Source of the DNA: Aristolochia californica
Lineage: Eukaryota > Streptophyta > Magnoliopsida > Piperales > Aristolochiaceae
Direction of reading: 5' to 3'
Assembly (NCBI GenBank): GCA_029961685.1
Contig: JARWKL010000008.1
Location: 3,908,501 to 3,972,500 of the forward strand
Length of the DNA stretch: 64,000 nt
Under the pieces are notes generated by a model that saw nothing but the letters and a program-made list of their open reading frames with translations, was not told the origin of the DNA and did not search any database. The position numbers and the translations under genes are program-made. Below, one piece after another: positions 45,491-56,875 of this stretch (positions within the stretch are counted from its first letter, which is position 1; each line of letters starts with the position of its first letter).

Positions 45491-48400
45491 ATGAGAGCGC
45501 CCGAGAGGTCGATCAACGCCCTTGCCGGCTGGGTCCGGCGGCAGCCGCCCAAGATTAAATCATTTCTCGCCGTAATCACCGGCATGATTGCACTTGTTTT
45601 GCTCAGGCTTGTGGTTAGGGATCACGACAATCTCTTTGTAGCGGCTGAGGCTTTGCATGCTATCGGAATTTCCGTTCTTATCTATAAGCTCACTAAGAAG
45701 AAGACTTGTGCCGGTAAGTTAATATATTTATCGGTCATTTTATTTTTTTTAAGTTTAGGTTTCGATCGTGTTAATCTCTGGGAGAGAATTGTTGGAAAAT
45801 GGGTTGCTTTGGCTGTGTTTTGTTGTAATTTTTTCATATGTATTTCTCTAAGGTCAAGAGATTGGTGTAGCAGACTGGTCAGACATTTCCTTTATGTTTT
45901 TGTGAAACCTTATTTTTGTTGTTAAAAAAAAAAAAATAGTATTTCTCTAATATGAAAACTTGTGCTGGTAATTTTATTTTTTTTCTTTTGTGATTTTTTT
46001 TATACGATTGGTGACAATCTCTGAGAGAAATTTTTTTGAGCAAATGTATTTCTTTAACTGTGTTTGGTATCCTTTATCATTCGTATTTGTAACGTTACTT
46101 AGTTAATTTAATTTTATGCGTTTCTTTATTTCGCCTTGCTGTAAAATTATCTATTTCTGTGGTGATCTTAAAGTGTTTCTTTTTTTATGTTGAAAACGAT
46201 TGATTTTTTTTTGTTGTTGTAGTAGTTGTTGTTATTTTATTTTATTTTACTTTATCGTAAAAATATACTATAGTTACAATAAATGTTTAGAAGAAAAAGT
46301 AATGGTTTCTTCTGCTTTTAAATCGTTCAGTTCAAGAATCAACAAAACCACGAGTGACATGTTTTTCAAAGGAAGTAGTTGGGTGTTTTAAGGAGTATCG
46401 TGACTGAGGTGACACTACATTCATTTTCTTAAAAGGATTTCAGTTTAGTGAAATTTATTTGGTACTCTTTAAAGGTATTTGGTTCCCTTTGTGATTCAAG
46501 GCTTAAGTGGTGAGGTCAAAAGTGGCCATCCATTAGTGTCCTTTATGCAAGTGAATGTATTGATTGCAAAGCAATAAGCAATGAAAACTAGAACATAGCC
46601 TTTCAATTCATTTGTAAATGTTCTTTAAGTAGGTACTGCTTGTGGCAATCTGCTCTGTTTTACCTTCTTCTTCCTTTTTTCAAAAAACTAGTTTATTGTA
46701 ATTACTTACTAATCTAGTTCATTCTAGGTTTCTTTTTATCGGATCAAGTACCTTTATCGGAACATAGGTTGGAAAATATTTTATTGATGATTCACAACCA
46801 TTATATTTTGCTTTGTTATTTGAAACTTATCTTTCTTATGTAAAAGCCATGGATTTTCATGCCACTTTTATATGGATGCAGGACTTTCCCTCAAAACTCA
46901 GGAATTAACAGCTATGTTTTTAGCTGTTAGACTATACTGCAGTTTTGTTATGGAATATGACATTCACACGCTGCTTGACTCTGCAACATTGATAACAACT
47001 TTGTGGGTTATTTATATGATACGCTTTAAGCTGAAGTTCAGCTACATGGAGGATAAGGATAACTTTGCGATATATTATGTGGTGGGTCCTCTGTGATCTG
47101 ATCTTTTTCTTTGGTTGGTGATGCTAAAATTTCCTTTTTTATGAAAAAGGAATGCTAGAAAATTCTGTCAAAGAAAAAAAGGAAGAGAGAATTCAAATGA
47201 CTAGTTTGTTATGCTTATTATTCATTTATTTGTTTTTAGTGTTCTTTTTGACCCAGTGAAAGGTGGCATAAATTTCTTTTCATATCAGTTGTGGTAAGAG
47301 CTTGTCTTTTGGGAGTAATTGAAGTTCCTTTGTGGAGAGTTGCATTCTGGTGGCTGTGAAAATTCGTTCAATGGCATTGAGGTGCCAAGTTCTTAAATTT
47401 AGGATTTAGAGGTTTTATTTGGCAAGTATATCTATCTTATTATTCTTTTTGAGTTCCTGAGAGACAACTTTGAGTAGCTAGCAGAAGTTCCTGTAAATTT
47501 CCTTTTCTATAGGATCCTATATGGGAGTTTTATCATTACAGGTGCTATGCTCTCTCACTTTGCTATGAGTTCTTCTGTTCATGATTGTACTCCCTATTGG
47601 CAAAAAATATGTTGATAGAATAAACAAATGGGAAATGGCTTAATTGAAACTATGAGCTGTAAAATGTTGAACTAATGCACCATATGTGCATCAGTCAGCT
47701 TTCTATAATGCTGTTTCATGCATGCTCTGTAGGGATAGTAAGATTCAAGTGAAGCTGTTATTCTATACTGAAAAAAGTGAAGGTTGGAGAGAGAGAAGAG
47801 AGAAATTGAGAAGAGTGAGAGAGGAGATTTGAGAGAACTCAAAATTCTGAGTTTGTTGGGGGTTGTGCTTGATCCCAAGGCTTTATGAATATTTCACCAA
47901 GTTGACAAGGGATAACGAGTACCTTTCCTTACACCCTTTCGAAGAGCAATGGGAGATGTAGGTCACTTACCTCAGGATCTTTAGATGAATTAGGGTGATG
48001 GCTTGACATGAGAGAGGAGGTTGTAGGTTGAGAAGAGGGCACTTGCTGATGATGATATACCTGCAATGGTTTCTCAATAGTAGTACTCAGTGTAGATACA
48101 AAACAATCATTGATTGGAAGTGGAATAATTGATGCAATTTTAAGAGTAGGAGATTGTTCGACATTGGAAGGTGAAGACGCAAAGAAGAGAGTATCCTAAA
48201 AAATGTAACATCAATGAAGGCAAATGTTTTTTTAGTATATGGACAAAAACACTTGTATCCTTTCTATGTTCGAGAATACCCTCAGAAGATACACTTGATG
48301 GCACGAGGAGATAACTTATCTCTGGACTGGCCAAATACATGAGCAAAATATACAGAACCAAACACACGAGGTGACACAAGAAACAATGGAACAAAAGGAA

Positions 48401-51400
48401 GTAACACCTGGATAGGAATTTTGCCCTCAAGAACAAAAGAGGGCATCTTGTTTATAAGAAAACAGGCAGTAAGAACAACATCACCCCAATATGACTTGGG
48501 TACATTCATATGAAACATCAATGTCCGTGCCATTTCTAACAAATGGCAGTTTTTACATTCAACTACTCCATTTTGTTGAGGAGTAAACACACAAGAAGTC
48601 TGATGAGTGGTTCTTTGACTTTAACAAAAGCATTGAATTTTTTATTCATAAACTCAAGTTCATTATTGGTATGCACAATGTGAATAGAAATGACAAACTG
48701 ATTCTTTATTTCATTATAAAAAAATTGAAATGCATCAAATGCTACAGACTTCATTAGAAGGAGATAAATCCAAGCACACATCAATGTCTGTGCCATTTCT
48801 AACAAATGACAATTTTTACATTCAGCTACTCCATTTTTTTGAGGAGTAAACACACAAGAAGTTTGATGAGTGGTTCTTTGGCTTTGACAAAAAGCATCAA
48901 ATTTTTTATTCATAAACTCAAGTCCATTATTGGTATGCAAAATGTGAATAGAAACGACAAACTGATTCTTTATTTCATTATAAAAAAGTTGAAATGCATC
49001 AAATGGTACAGACTTCTTTAGAAGGAGATAAATCCAAGCACACCTACTAAAATCATCAATGAAAGAAATTAAACCTATAACCAAACAAACTAGTTACAAG
49101 ACAAGGACCCCAAACATCAAAGTGGACAATCTTGAACTATTGACTAGTCTTGTGATGTGAGACTGGAAATGAACTTCGGTGATGCTTGCCTAGTTGGCAC
49201 GATTCACACTAAAAAGAAAGATCAGTAGGAAATTTTGGAAATAGTTGAATTGGTTTTTTAGTGACGGATGACATAATCTCAAATGTTGTTGAAGAGGTGA
49301 GATTGTAGAGTGTAACGCGTGTAGAGTATTATCTGGCCAGTGGCACTTCAAATAATATAATGTGCCTCTCTTACGAGCAAAACCAATCATATTCTTTGTC
49401 GTGAGATCTTGAAACACACAATGGGCAGGATAGAAGGTCAAAGAACAATTCATCGACTTAGCTAGTTGACTATTGAAGGGCATGTATGAAAGAGTCTTTC
49501 ATGATTCTCAAGGCAAGAAGTCTCACAGAGCCAGAATTAATGCGATGGATCTTACAGGAGTCTCACAATAAGAGGTCTCATAGATGAGCCTTATTTAAAG
49601 GAGTTTAGTTATATTAGTCTTCTATTTATGTTTAATTGTTTAATTGTGTTAGGATTTATCTTTTAGTGTTTGACTTCAGGTGTAAATGGGATATGGATAG
49701 CTTAATTGTAATCTGATTTTACTTATTTCTTCTATTATAAATAGAATCTCATTGTACTCAGTTATGAATAAGTCAACGAAGTATTTCTCTTTTCTAGAAA
49801 TTCAATGTGGTATTAGAGCAGGGTTTATAAATTGACACAACGTCCATTTATAGAAATGATGTGGTTCACTCTCTTAAAACAGGTTTTAGTGTAATTTATT
49901 CTTTTTCAAGTTTTTTAAAATCGTTTTTTTTATTCCTTATAGAATTTCAATTGCCCTATTCCTTAGCTCTGTTTTTTCCGTTCTTCAAGAATAACTTCTA
50001 TAGTCATTCCTTCCACAACTCTCTATGTCTAGTTCTCATGAGCAACTTGTTTGCTGCTGAAGGTTCATTGTTTTTTTCTCCACTATGTTGTTGTCGAAGG
50101 CTTGTAAAAATCAGTTTGTTTTACCATATGATAGTCTTGGCTTAGGTGGTAGCATAGTCACGTGTGACCTCGTGTTTGTTGGGTAGAGTCTTGGTTCCTC
50201 TTGCTGCTGAGTCTACCATGAATTTATGTTTATGAATTTCTCCTCGTGCTTGGTTCGATAAATTTACTACTATAGTTATTCACCTTGGTTCACATGATGT
50301 AAAAGTGATCACTCCGTATTTACAAAAAAATCTACAAAAAGTATGATTCTTATGACTATTTATGTTGATGATATTATTATTACTGGGAGTGATATTGAGG
50401 GTATTCGACATTGACTAACAAACAACAGATTCAACGGAAATGTAGGAACGAGTAAAGCTAACTGAGGAGTTAAGAAAGTTGCATGAATGACAGTACCAAC
50501 TCTTTGAACTGAAGACATAGATGCATCAACTAGATTAACATGTTTTATATTCAAAGACTCTTTTAGATCAGAAAACAAAGACAACATACCTGACATATGA
50601 GTGGTAGCCCTTGGGATGCACATGAAGAGCAAACATACTTGAGCTTGCTAGAGTGGTAGTAGAAGCAGAAGCTTGAGCCATAGATGCTGAAGAGGAAGCA
50701 ACTGAAAGTTGAGCCATACGCTGCACAATCTATTGATGTTGCTAAAGTAACTGGTGCATCTCATCTGGAGGCCACTGGTGTGACAATATTCACCACCTCA
50801 GGCAGGGTTCCACTGCTATCATGAATAGTCAAATTGGCCCATGCCAGTTTACCAAATTTAATCTAGCACCTATTTGAGAAGTGATTTGTTCTTCCACAAT
50901 GATTATACTTCTTCTCGGACTTACCATCACCTCGGCTAGAGTCATCTCTACCTCTAGGTTGCATTGTTCAAGGGGAGAATGCTAAAGTATGCCGGTTGAA
51001 GAAAGTTATTTACGGCTTTAAACAAGTCCGAGCTTGGTTTGAGAAGTTTAGTAATGTCGTGACATGATTTGGGTTTTATAGAAGTCATTGTGATCATTCG
51101 GTTTTTGTACTCAAAAGGGAGCAAGGTATTGTCATTTTAATTGTGGATGTTGATGACATTATCTTGTTTGGCAATGACTTAGAAGGGATTGAAGAAGTAA
51201 AATAGTATTTGGCCACACAATTTTAGACCAAAGATCTGGAGCAGCTTAAGTATTTCATTGGCATTGAAGTTACTCGGAGTAAAAAAGATATTGTTCTTTC
51301 TCAACGAAAATATGTTGTTGACATGTTGAGTGAATATGGCATGTTAGGTGCTAAGCCAGTGGACACCCCCATGGAAGTGAATGCTGGTCTTCATGACTCT

Positions 51401-53876
51401 CATAGTCCCATAGTCAAGGATAAGACCCAATACAAATGCCTAGTTGGCAAGTTAATCTATGCTACAATCACGTAGACCTATATATCCTTTGAATCGGAAG
51501 CGATGAGCCAGTTTATAGAGAATCCAAGGTTGGTACATTTAGATCACATAATCCTGAAATATTTAAAAGGGCTCTTGGAAAAGGCTTAATATATACTCAA
51601 AATGATAAGATTGATATATTAATATACTCAAAATGATAAGATTGATATATTGGATTACTCTGATGCAGATTATCTTGGGTGCGAGACGGATAGGAGGTTT
51701 ACTGTTGTTTTAGAGGTAACCTAGTGATTGGAAGAGCAAGAAACAAACTATAGTGGCTAGATCTAGTGCAGAGGTTGAATATAGGGCAAAGGCTCACACA
51801 ATCAACGAACTTATGTGGGTCAAGTCTGTTTTGATTGAATTTGGTTTTTTTGTTCCAGAACCTATGACTATGAAGTGTGATATTAAACAACTATTTTTAT
51901 AGGAAGCAACCATGTGTTCTATGAAGAACGAAACACATTGAATCCGATTGTCATTTTATTAGAGATGCTGTCATGCAAGGGAAAATAGTCACTCCATATG
52001 TGAAGTCCTCAGAGCAACTTGGAGATACATTTACTAAACATCTTAGAAGGAAAGAACACTTCGGATTTTCTTACAAGTTGGGATTGTTTGATATCTATTC
52101 TCCAGCTTGAGGGGGAGAGTTAAATTACATAAGCAGGGGTATTTTGGTCATTTTTCCTTATCAGACTAGTGTCAGATTGTACCAGCAGGGTAGTTTTTAT
52201 TTCATATGCTTATGTTTCAATGTGTTAGAATCAGAGTTGTATAAAGAGAGATATAAAGTATTTTGTACTCAAGGACATTTCTGTCCTTTTACTTAAAACT
52301 CACTCGTTATAAAAAGGGATCAGTCTCGAGTTTCGAGAGTGATTGACGCAGCCTCCTTGCTGCTACTCAAAACTTCTTGTCTTACCCTTCTCCTCTTCTA
52401 TCTTCATATTTCCTTCATTTTTGCATATTTTTCATTTTGGATCCTTCTTTACAAAATGGTTATACCTTTTAGTTTGTAATAGAAAAGTTTAAAGAAGTCA
52501 GAATATTATTTGAGAAATTTAAGTGCTGCTGATGTTTCATCTTCTAAAATAGGTGTGAATATAATTTTAAAATCTAATAGTCTCTTTTTCCTGTATGGAA
52601 TCCTTTGTGGGAACACTTATGGAGACTGTTTAACAACGGTAATAACTTTTTTGTTATTTTCTTTGACAACCATAATTATCTTGTCCACCTATTGTTGTCA
52701 AGACACCATTTGGTTTCCCTTTCGTTGGCACCTGGTGTCTGTTTGGAGTGAGAAATGAACATCTTGAGTTTATCTTTTAGTTGTGTCTGGTCTGTGTTTG
52801 GAGTGGAAAAGGAAATTTGTGAGTTTGGTCTTTTAGTTTTATACTGCTTCCCTGATTTAGGTTTCATATGAATGGAAGTTGGGGCTCTGTAAACCCATTG
52901 TCTGGTGCTTCCACTTGGTTCTAAAGTATCCATCGCATGGATGTTATGATTTTCATGTTTATGAAATGATCTGTTGTTATTTTTACATAGATTGTTCATC
53001 TTTTGTGCCATTTTCAACTGAAAATTTAAACTTTTTTATTTTTCTCTCAGTCCACTTATTATTATAATTGTATAACTAATCTTTTTCAAAACTTAGGTTG
53101 TACCATGTGCAATACTGGCTCTTCTCATCCATCCATCTACATCACACCATATTTTTAACAGGATTTGCTGGGCATTTTGTGTTTATTTGGAAGCTGTTTC
53201 CGTATTACCACAGCTTCGAGTGATGCAAAACACGAAGGTTGGTCTTTGCTAAACCGTAAACATTTTGTGGTGAACTTTGTATAGCTCTCTGTCTCTCAAA
53301 AGGCTAAGATTTAATAAAGATTTGCTGTGTTTCCAGATTGTTGAGCCGTTCACGGCCCACTATGTGTTTGCATTAGGAGTGGCCAGATTCTTAAGCTGTG
53401 CTCATTGGGTTCTCCAGGTTTTGTATCTTAATCTTCATTTTATCATATTTGTCAAGTTTCTTATTAGGAAATGAGTTATTGCAGCAGTTTGAGAAGTTCT
53501 TGAAGAATTTAAAAGGAAAACCAAGATAGAGCAGCAGAGAAATTGTGAGATTGTAGACATTGTAAATTGTGGTTTGTCTTTACTGATTTTGACAGGTGTT
53601 GGATACCCGAGGCCGGTTATTGACAGCCTTGGGCTATGGGTTGTGGCCACCAATGGTTCTTCTCTCTGAAATTGTTCAAACTTTCATCCTTGCCGATTTC
53701 TGCTACTACTATGTCAAGAGGTGAGGTTAAATCTTAAGGTCTCTGTGGTGTTCTTTTGGAAATATCTATTTTCTGAGTTGCTTTATGGACAGTAGTGTAA
53801 CTCTGCTTTCTTATGCTTCTATTACAGTGTTGTTGGTGGGCAGCTTGTGTTGCGTATTCCACCTGGAGTCGTGTGA
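45491..53876 (+). CDS. ER lumen protein-retaining receptor (ERD2/KDEL receptor) family-like protein
   Basis: Six exons (45491-45713, 46882-47081, 53097-53237, 53337-53417, 53596-53720, 53828-53876) join in phase with GT/AG borders to 272 residues. The family has seven membrane segments; classical members retrieve HDEL/KDEL proteins from Golgi to ER. This protein belongs to the longer plant ERD2-like branch: an N-terminal extension with WVRRQPPKIKSFLAVITG precedes DNLFVAAEALHAIGISVLIY, then TCAGLSLKTQELTA, YCSFVMEYDIHT, CWAFCVYLEAVSVLPQLRVM, IVEPFTAHYVFALGVARFLS and DFCYYYVKSVVGGQL. It ends RIPPGVV. No frame break is seen, so it looks functional. Whether this branch binds K/HDEL is not established by the sequence. 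Intron 2 is 6.0 kb and filled with retrotransposon fragments in both orientations, yet all splice sites are intact. Confidence 0.92.
47587..47878. repeat. LTR-like segment, second copy (see 38884-39145)
   Basis: It matches 38884-39145 along most of its length, including TTTCATGCATGCTCTGTAGG and CAAAATTCTGAGTTTGTTGG, in the same orientation. It lies within ERD2-like intron 2, next to minus-strand integrase fragments. Confidence 0.8.
48517..49044 (-). repeat. Tandem duplication (about 263-264 bp) of the integrase core
   Basis: Copy 1 (49044-48781) and copy 2 (48780-48517) both encode CAWIYLLL, FYNEIKNQFV, LEFMNKKF, and (in copy 2 after a 1-base deletion) NGV(A/V)ECKNCHLLEMA. The 264-bp unit is 88 codons, so the frame was kept at the time of duplication. 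Confidence 0.9.
49471..50410 (+). mobile_element. 940-bp insertion: LTR, primer site and truncated body, flanked by TTGAC
   Basis: The insert is bounded by TTGAC at 49466-49470 and 50411-50415, and its removal rejoins the older minus-strand copia text. It begins TATTGAAGGGC, matching the start of the 42409-42747 LTR, and continues through TTCTATTATAAATAGA to a primer-binding site TGGTATTAGAGC near 49815. Beyond this only a leader and a plus-strand reverse-transcriptase fragment (YVDDIIITGSDIEGI, about 50360-50405) remain; it ends ...GACA without a 3' LTR. Confidence 0.65.
50985..52119 (+). mobile_element. Copia reverse transcriptase/RNase H remnant
   Basis: The plus strand reads LKKVIYGFKQVRAWFEKF, then VDVDDIILFGNDLEGIEE, LKYFIGIEVTRSKKDIVLSQ, PVDTPMEVNAGLH, and RNase H text (LDYSDADYLG), with numerous stops. 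The catalytic YVDD is VDVDD here. A polypurine tract GAGGGGGAGAG (52109-52119) follows. Confidence 0.85.
52120..52440 (+). mobile_element. Probable 3' LTR of the preceding copia remnant
   Basis: It follows directly on the polypurine tract and contains an LTR-like promoter region (GTATAAAGAGAGATATAAAG) and a CTTGTCTTACCCTTCTCCTC-type end. The right border is uncertain and no 5' partner is present. It does not resemble the LTR at 49471. Confidence 0.5.
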
Positions 53877-54329
53877 ATATCAAGTTCTGTGTAACGTGAC
53901 GATTTACTGCAGTCACGAATTGCCTTAGAAGTATATGATATTCTGAAATCTGCCCTGCCCTGTGGATGCCCTTGATAGTTATTAATTTCTCTTTCCTTTT
54001 CTTTTTTTTTTCTTCCGTTTTTAGGTTCAAATAGGGAATTAGAGAAGTCTCCGTTGAAGCTCTTGTCCTCATACTAGGTGAAAATTATGATTTTTAATTG
54101 TTGGCAACTTTGTTCTAAAAACCAAAAATGGCAACTGAGATTTGTATTATATGTATTATTATTTATTTGTTTGTAATGTACACAAAGACACAAGTTATCC
54201 TTGCCATTGAGTTGTAGGTCCTTAAGGATCCTTAAAGCTCTTTAGAGACTTTGCCTTGCTCATCAAGTGTGTTGAAACAAGAGTTTGATCATTTTTTGTA
54301 GAATAACCCCAATTGGGGCAAGTAGGTCT

Positions 54330-54840
54330 GTCCTAGACTACATAGTCCATAATAGTGACATAGGTAAATATGGAGTTCTTGTGCAGGGCTAGTCCATACA
54401 ATTTAGACCAGAAGATGTGGCCATGGTTTTGGCCTTGAAATGCCATGACTTCTCTATTATTTTACGTGGAGATGCTGGACCCACTGTGATAGTGCAAAAG
54501 CATATTGGGGTAGAGACCAAATTAACAATGCTCACGCTAGTCAATAAGTTCAAGGCCTTAGTGGAGGAGGGCAATGACTTGGAAGACATTGTTAGGGTTT
54601 ATTTTTTTGTTTTTTAATTGATTTGTTGTTCATAATAACTTATGGAGGGTTGAGTAGATATTTGTCCAAGTACACAGATGATGTAGATAGATTGGGAGAT
54701 ATTCATGGCCTTCATTATATACATAGACACATGGTTGATAGCATGGTTAGCTTCATTGCAAGAGGAAATACAATACTACATTTACAATATGAATATTATC
54801 TAGACAGGTTGTACATTAGTCTTGGTAGTAAGTAGTCTTA
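54330..54840 (+). pseudogene. Transposon-type protein fragment (plant-mobile-domain-like pattern)
   Basis: The plus strand reads FRPEDVAMVLALKCHDFS, later KFKALVEEGNDLEDIVR, and then after a short break SKYTDDVDRLGDIHGLHYIH. The pattern of an (R)PEDVA-VL- block followed by a DD-DR--DI------IH--MVDS block recalls the plant mobile domain/Ulp1-associated region of Mutator-type elements. Stops separate the pieces. The match is by pattern only. Confidence 0.35.
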
Positions 54841-54984
54841 TTTACCCACTTTTTAGTTCTATCTCATATCATACTGAAACCTGATATTTGTTGAGATTGA
54901 TTATGGTAGTTCTCAAAGGGATGGTTCAAGGCCAACATGTATGCACCTCCAATACCTATTGAAATTTTAGGAGAGGGAAATAAT

Positions 54985-55210
54985 TTATTGACTATGTCTA
55001 AATTGAGTATATTGGGTTTCTATTTATAATAGATGAAACAACTAGAATCAGAGTGTAAGTAAACTATTCATGTCCCAATTACACCTAGAATGGAACTCCT
55101 AATTACAATCAAAGTAAATAATAATTAAAGAGAAATAAAATAACTAAAACACCCATGTGAGACTTCTTAGAACGAGACTCCTATTAGACTCCACTATATT
55201 AATTTTCCTT
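54985..55210 (-). repeat. Partial LTR of the 42409/49471 family
   Basis: It shares TCTATTTATAATAGA(A/T)GAAAC, GTCCCAATTACACC, ATAACTAAAACAC and AGACTCC(A/C)CTATATTAATT with the LTR at 42409-42747 in the same orientation. No primer site is visible at its left end. Confidence 0.7.
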
Positions 55211-56235
55211 TTTTGAGACTTCTTCCTTTGAAAGTTATTTAAAACTCTTTCTACTCTCTCTTGGATACTCTCATTCAAGTTAGAGTTTGTAACTTTAGTT
55301 TGCATGAAAATATATTTTTGATCTTCAATCTTAGTCTTCAATGTTCTTTGGCTGAAAAAATTCTTTATAGATACAAAATCTTCATCTTTTATTCTCTCCC
55401 TTGACTATTCTGGTCACATAAAATAAATGTCTTTATTTTTTTTCTTTTTCTTCTACTTCTTCCCCTCAAACTTAGAATAAATAAAAAAAAAGAAACCTAG
55501 CTTGGACAAAATAAGTATAGGAGAAGAAAATTATTCTTAGCCGTACAATAAAACTCCATAGACTAGTTAAAACTATCATAGTCTGAAAAAACTAAGCTCA
55601 AATTCAAATGCCAAAAAAAGCTTAATTTTAGGCATGCTACTCACTTTTTTAAAGGTAGCTAAAAATATTACCACTTGGGTGAATAAAAAGGTTTGACTCA
55701 TGTTAGATATCACTCCTATACTCTAAGGTAGTAGGTCTATAAATATTTCTTTGATGTGATGAAAAATACGGGATAATAAATTGAAGAAATACTAGAGAAA
55801 TACTATGATAGCAGCACCTATATTTCAAATAGAACGAGGCTACTCATACTTCCAAAAAAGGAGGAACTCATCAAATTCATAGATCAATGAGAATGACTAG
55901 TTTTAACAAAAAAAAGAAAAAAAGATAAAACAAATTAGAAGACAAGATTTCTACCATGTTTTTTTGAAATTATCTTAAATAAATGAGGTAATATTAAGTG
56001 GGAGCAAAACATTTGTCACAATTGATCAAAAAATAGAAAATTTTGGGGAATCTCGATAACACACAATGGTGGTAAAGAGAGCTGAATGAGAGAACTTGCT
56101 TAGCCTAAACGTCAATGGTAGCAAGTTTTTGAGATTTTAGGGTTTTATATCTTTTAAAGTGCCGGTTGAAGGAAAAAACTTGAGGAGGAAAAGTAGAAGA
56201 GTTGAGAAGAAGGAAAATAAGGGTTTAGAGAGGGG

Positions 56236-56283
56236 ACGTGTTGTGAGAGGAGAATAAGTACGTGTTGTGAGAGGAGAATAAGT
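56236..56283. repeat. 24-bp perfect tandem duplication
   Basis: ACGTGTTGTGAGAGGAGAAT plus AAGT occurs twice in direct succession. Confidence 0.9.
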
Positions 56284-56737
56284 ACTGAAGGAAGAGAGTG
56301 CTTACGAGCATGGTGGAGCACTGAAATATATAAATACCCTCAAACCCTAATTTATGGTTTCATGTCGGAGACAAGTCAATTTTGTCCAGCAAAAAGGTTT
56401 ATTGAAGATGGAATTTGGAAGAATTTTTTGTCAACATAGGAACGAATTTGTGGCACACAAATGAAGGTAATGACTAGAGAGAAAAAAAGAATTTTTTTTT
56501 TATGCATGATTGCTATATGGTACATGAAAAAAAAGATTTTGATAGAGAAGAAATGACTATGATGTGCATGTTTGTAAGTTGATGAGACATACAACTACAA
56601 AAATAAATTTTGGAGCCTAGAATTTATGTATTCCAAGGGAAAATAACCAAAATTGAAACGCATATACTTATCTTTAAGGAAGGAGTTTAAAATTCGAATT
56701 TTTGCAAGCAACATACTTCCAACATGACCTTTTGAGT

Positions 56738-56875
56738 CTTCTAATATTGATATCTCTCTTTGAAAATATTGGATCTTCCGATATTGATATCTCTCTGTGG
56801 AAATATTGGATCTTCTGATATTGATATCTCTCTTTGGAAATATTGGATATTGATATCTCTCTTCTAAACATGATC
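56738..56875. repeat. 37-bp tandem repeat, about 3.7 copies
   Basis: ATATTGATATCTCTCT starts at 56744, 56781, 56818 and 56848 (spacings 37, 37 and 30), separated by TTTGGAAATATTGGATCTTC-like text. Confidence 0.85.

Larger units (their letters stand above)
48140..50985 (-). mobile_element. Ty1/copia remnant in the ERD2-like intron, split by a later insertion
   Basis: On the minus strand the order is zinc knuckle (about 50960-50870, YNHCGRTNHFSNRC), then protease region (about 50632-50417, ending PLNLLFVSQ), then after a 940-bp insertion the GAG-pre-integrase region (49470-49190, SQLAKSMNCSLTFYP), then integrase (49084-48300). The protein text resumes across the insertion (VSQ / SQLAK). The integrase core carries an in-frame internal duplication, and the expected SDNG catalytic Asp region reads TNNG or TNNE. 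It is inactive. Confidence 0.8.

Noticed and set aside
45464..45925. Read-through frame extending the first ERD2-like exon into intron 1
   Set aside because: The family text stops exactly at the GT donor at 45714 and resumes at 46882.
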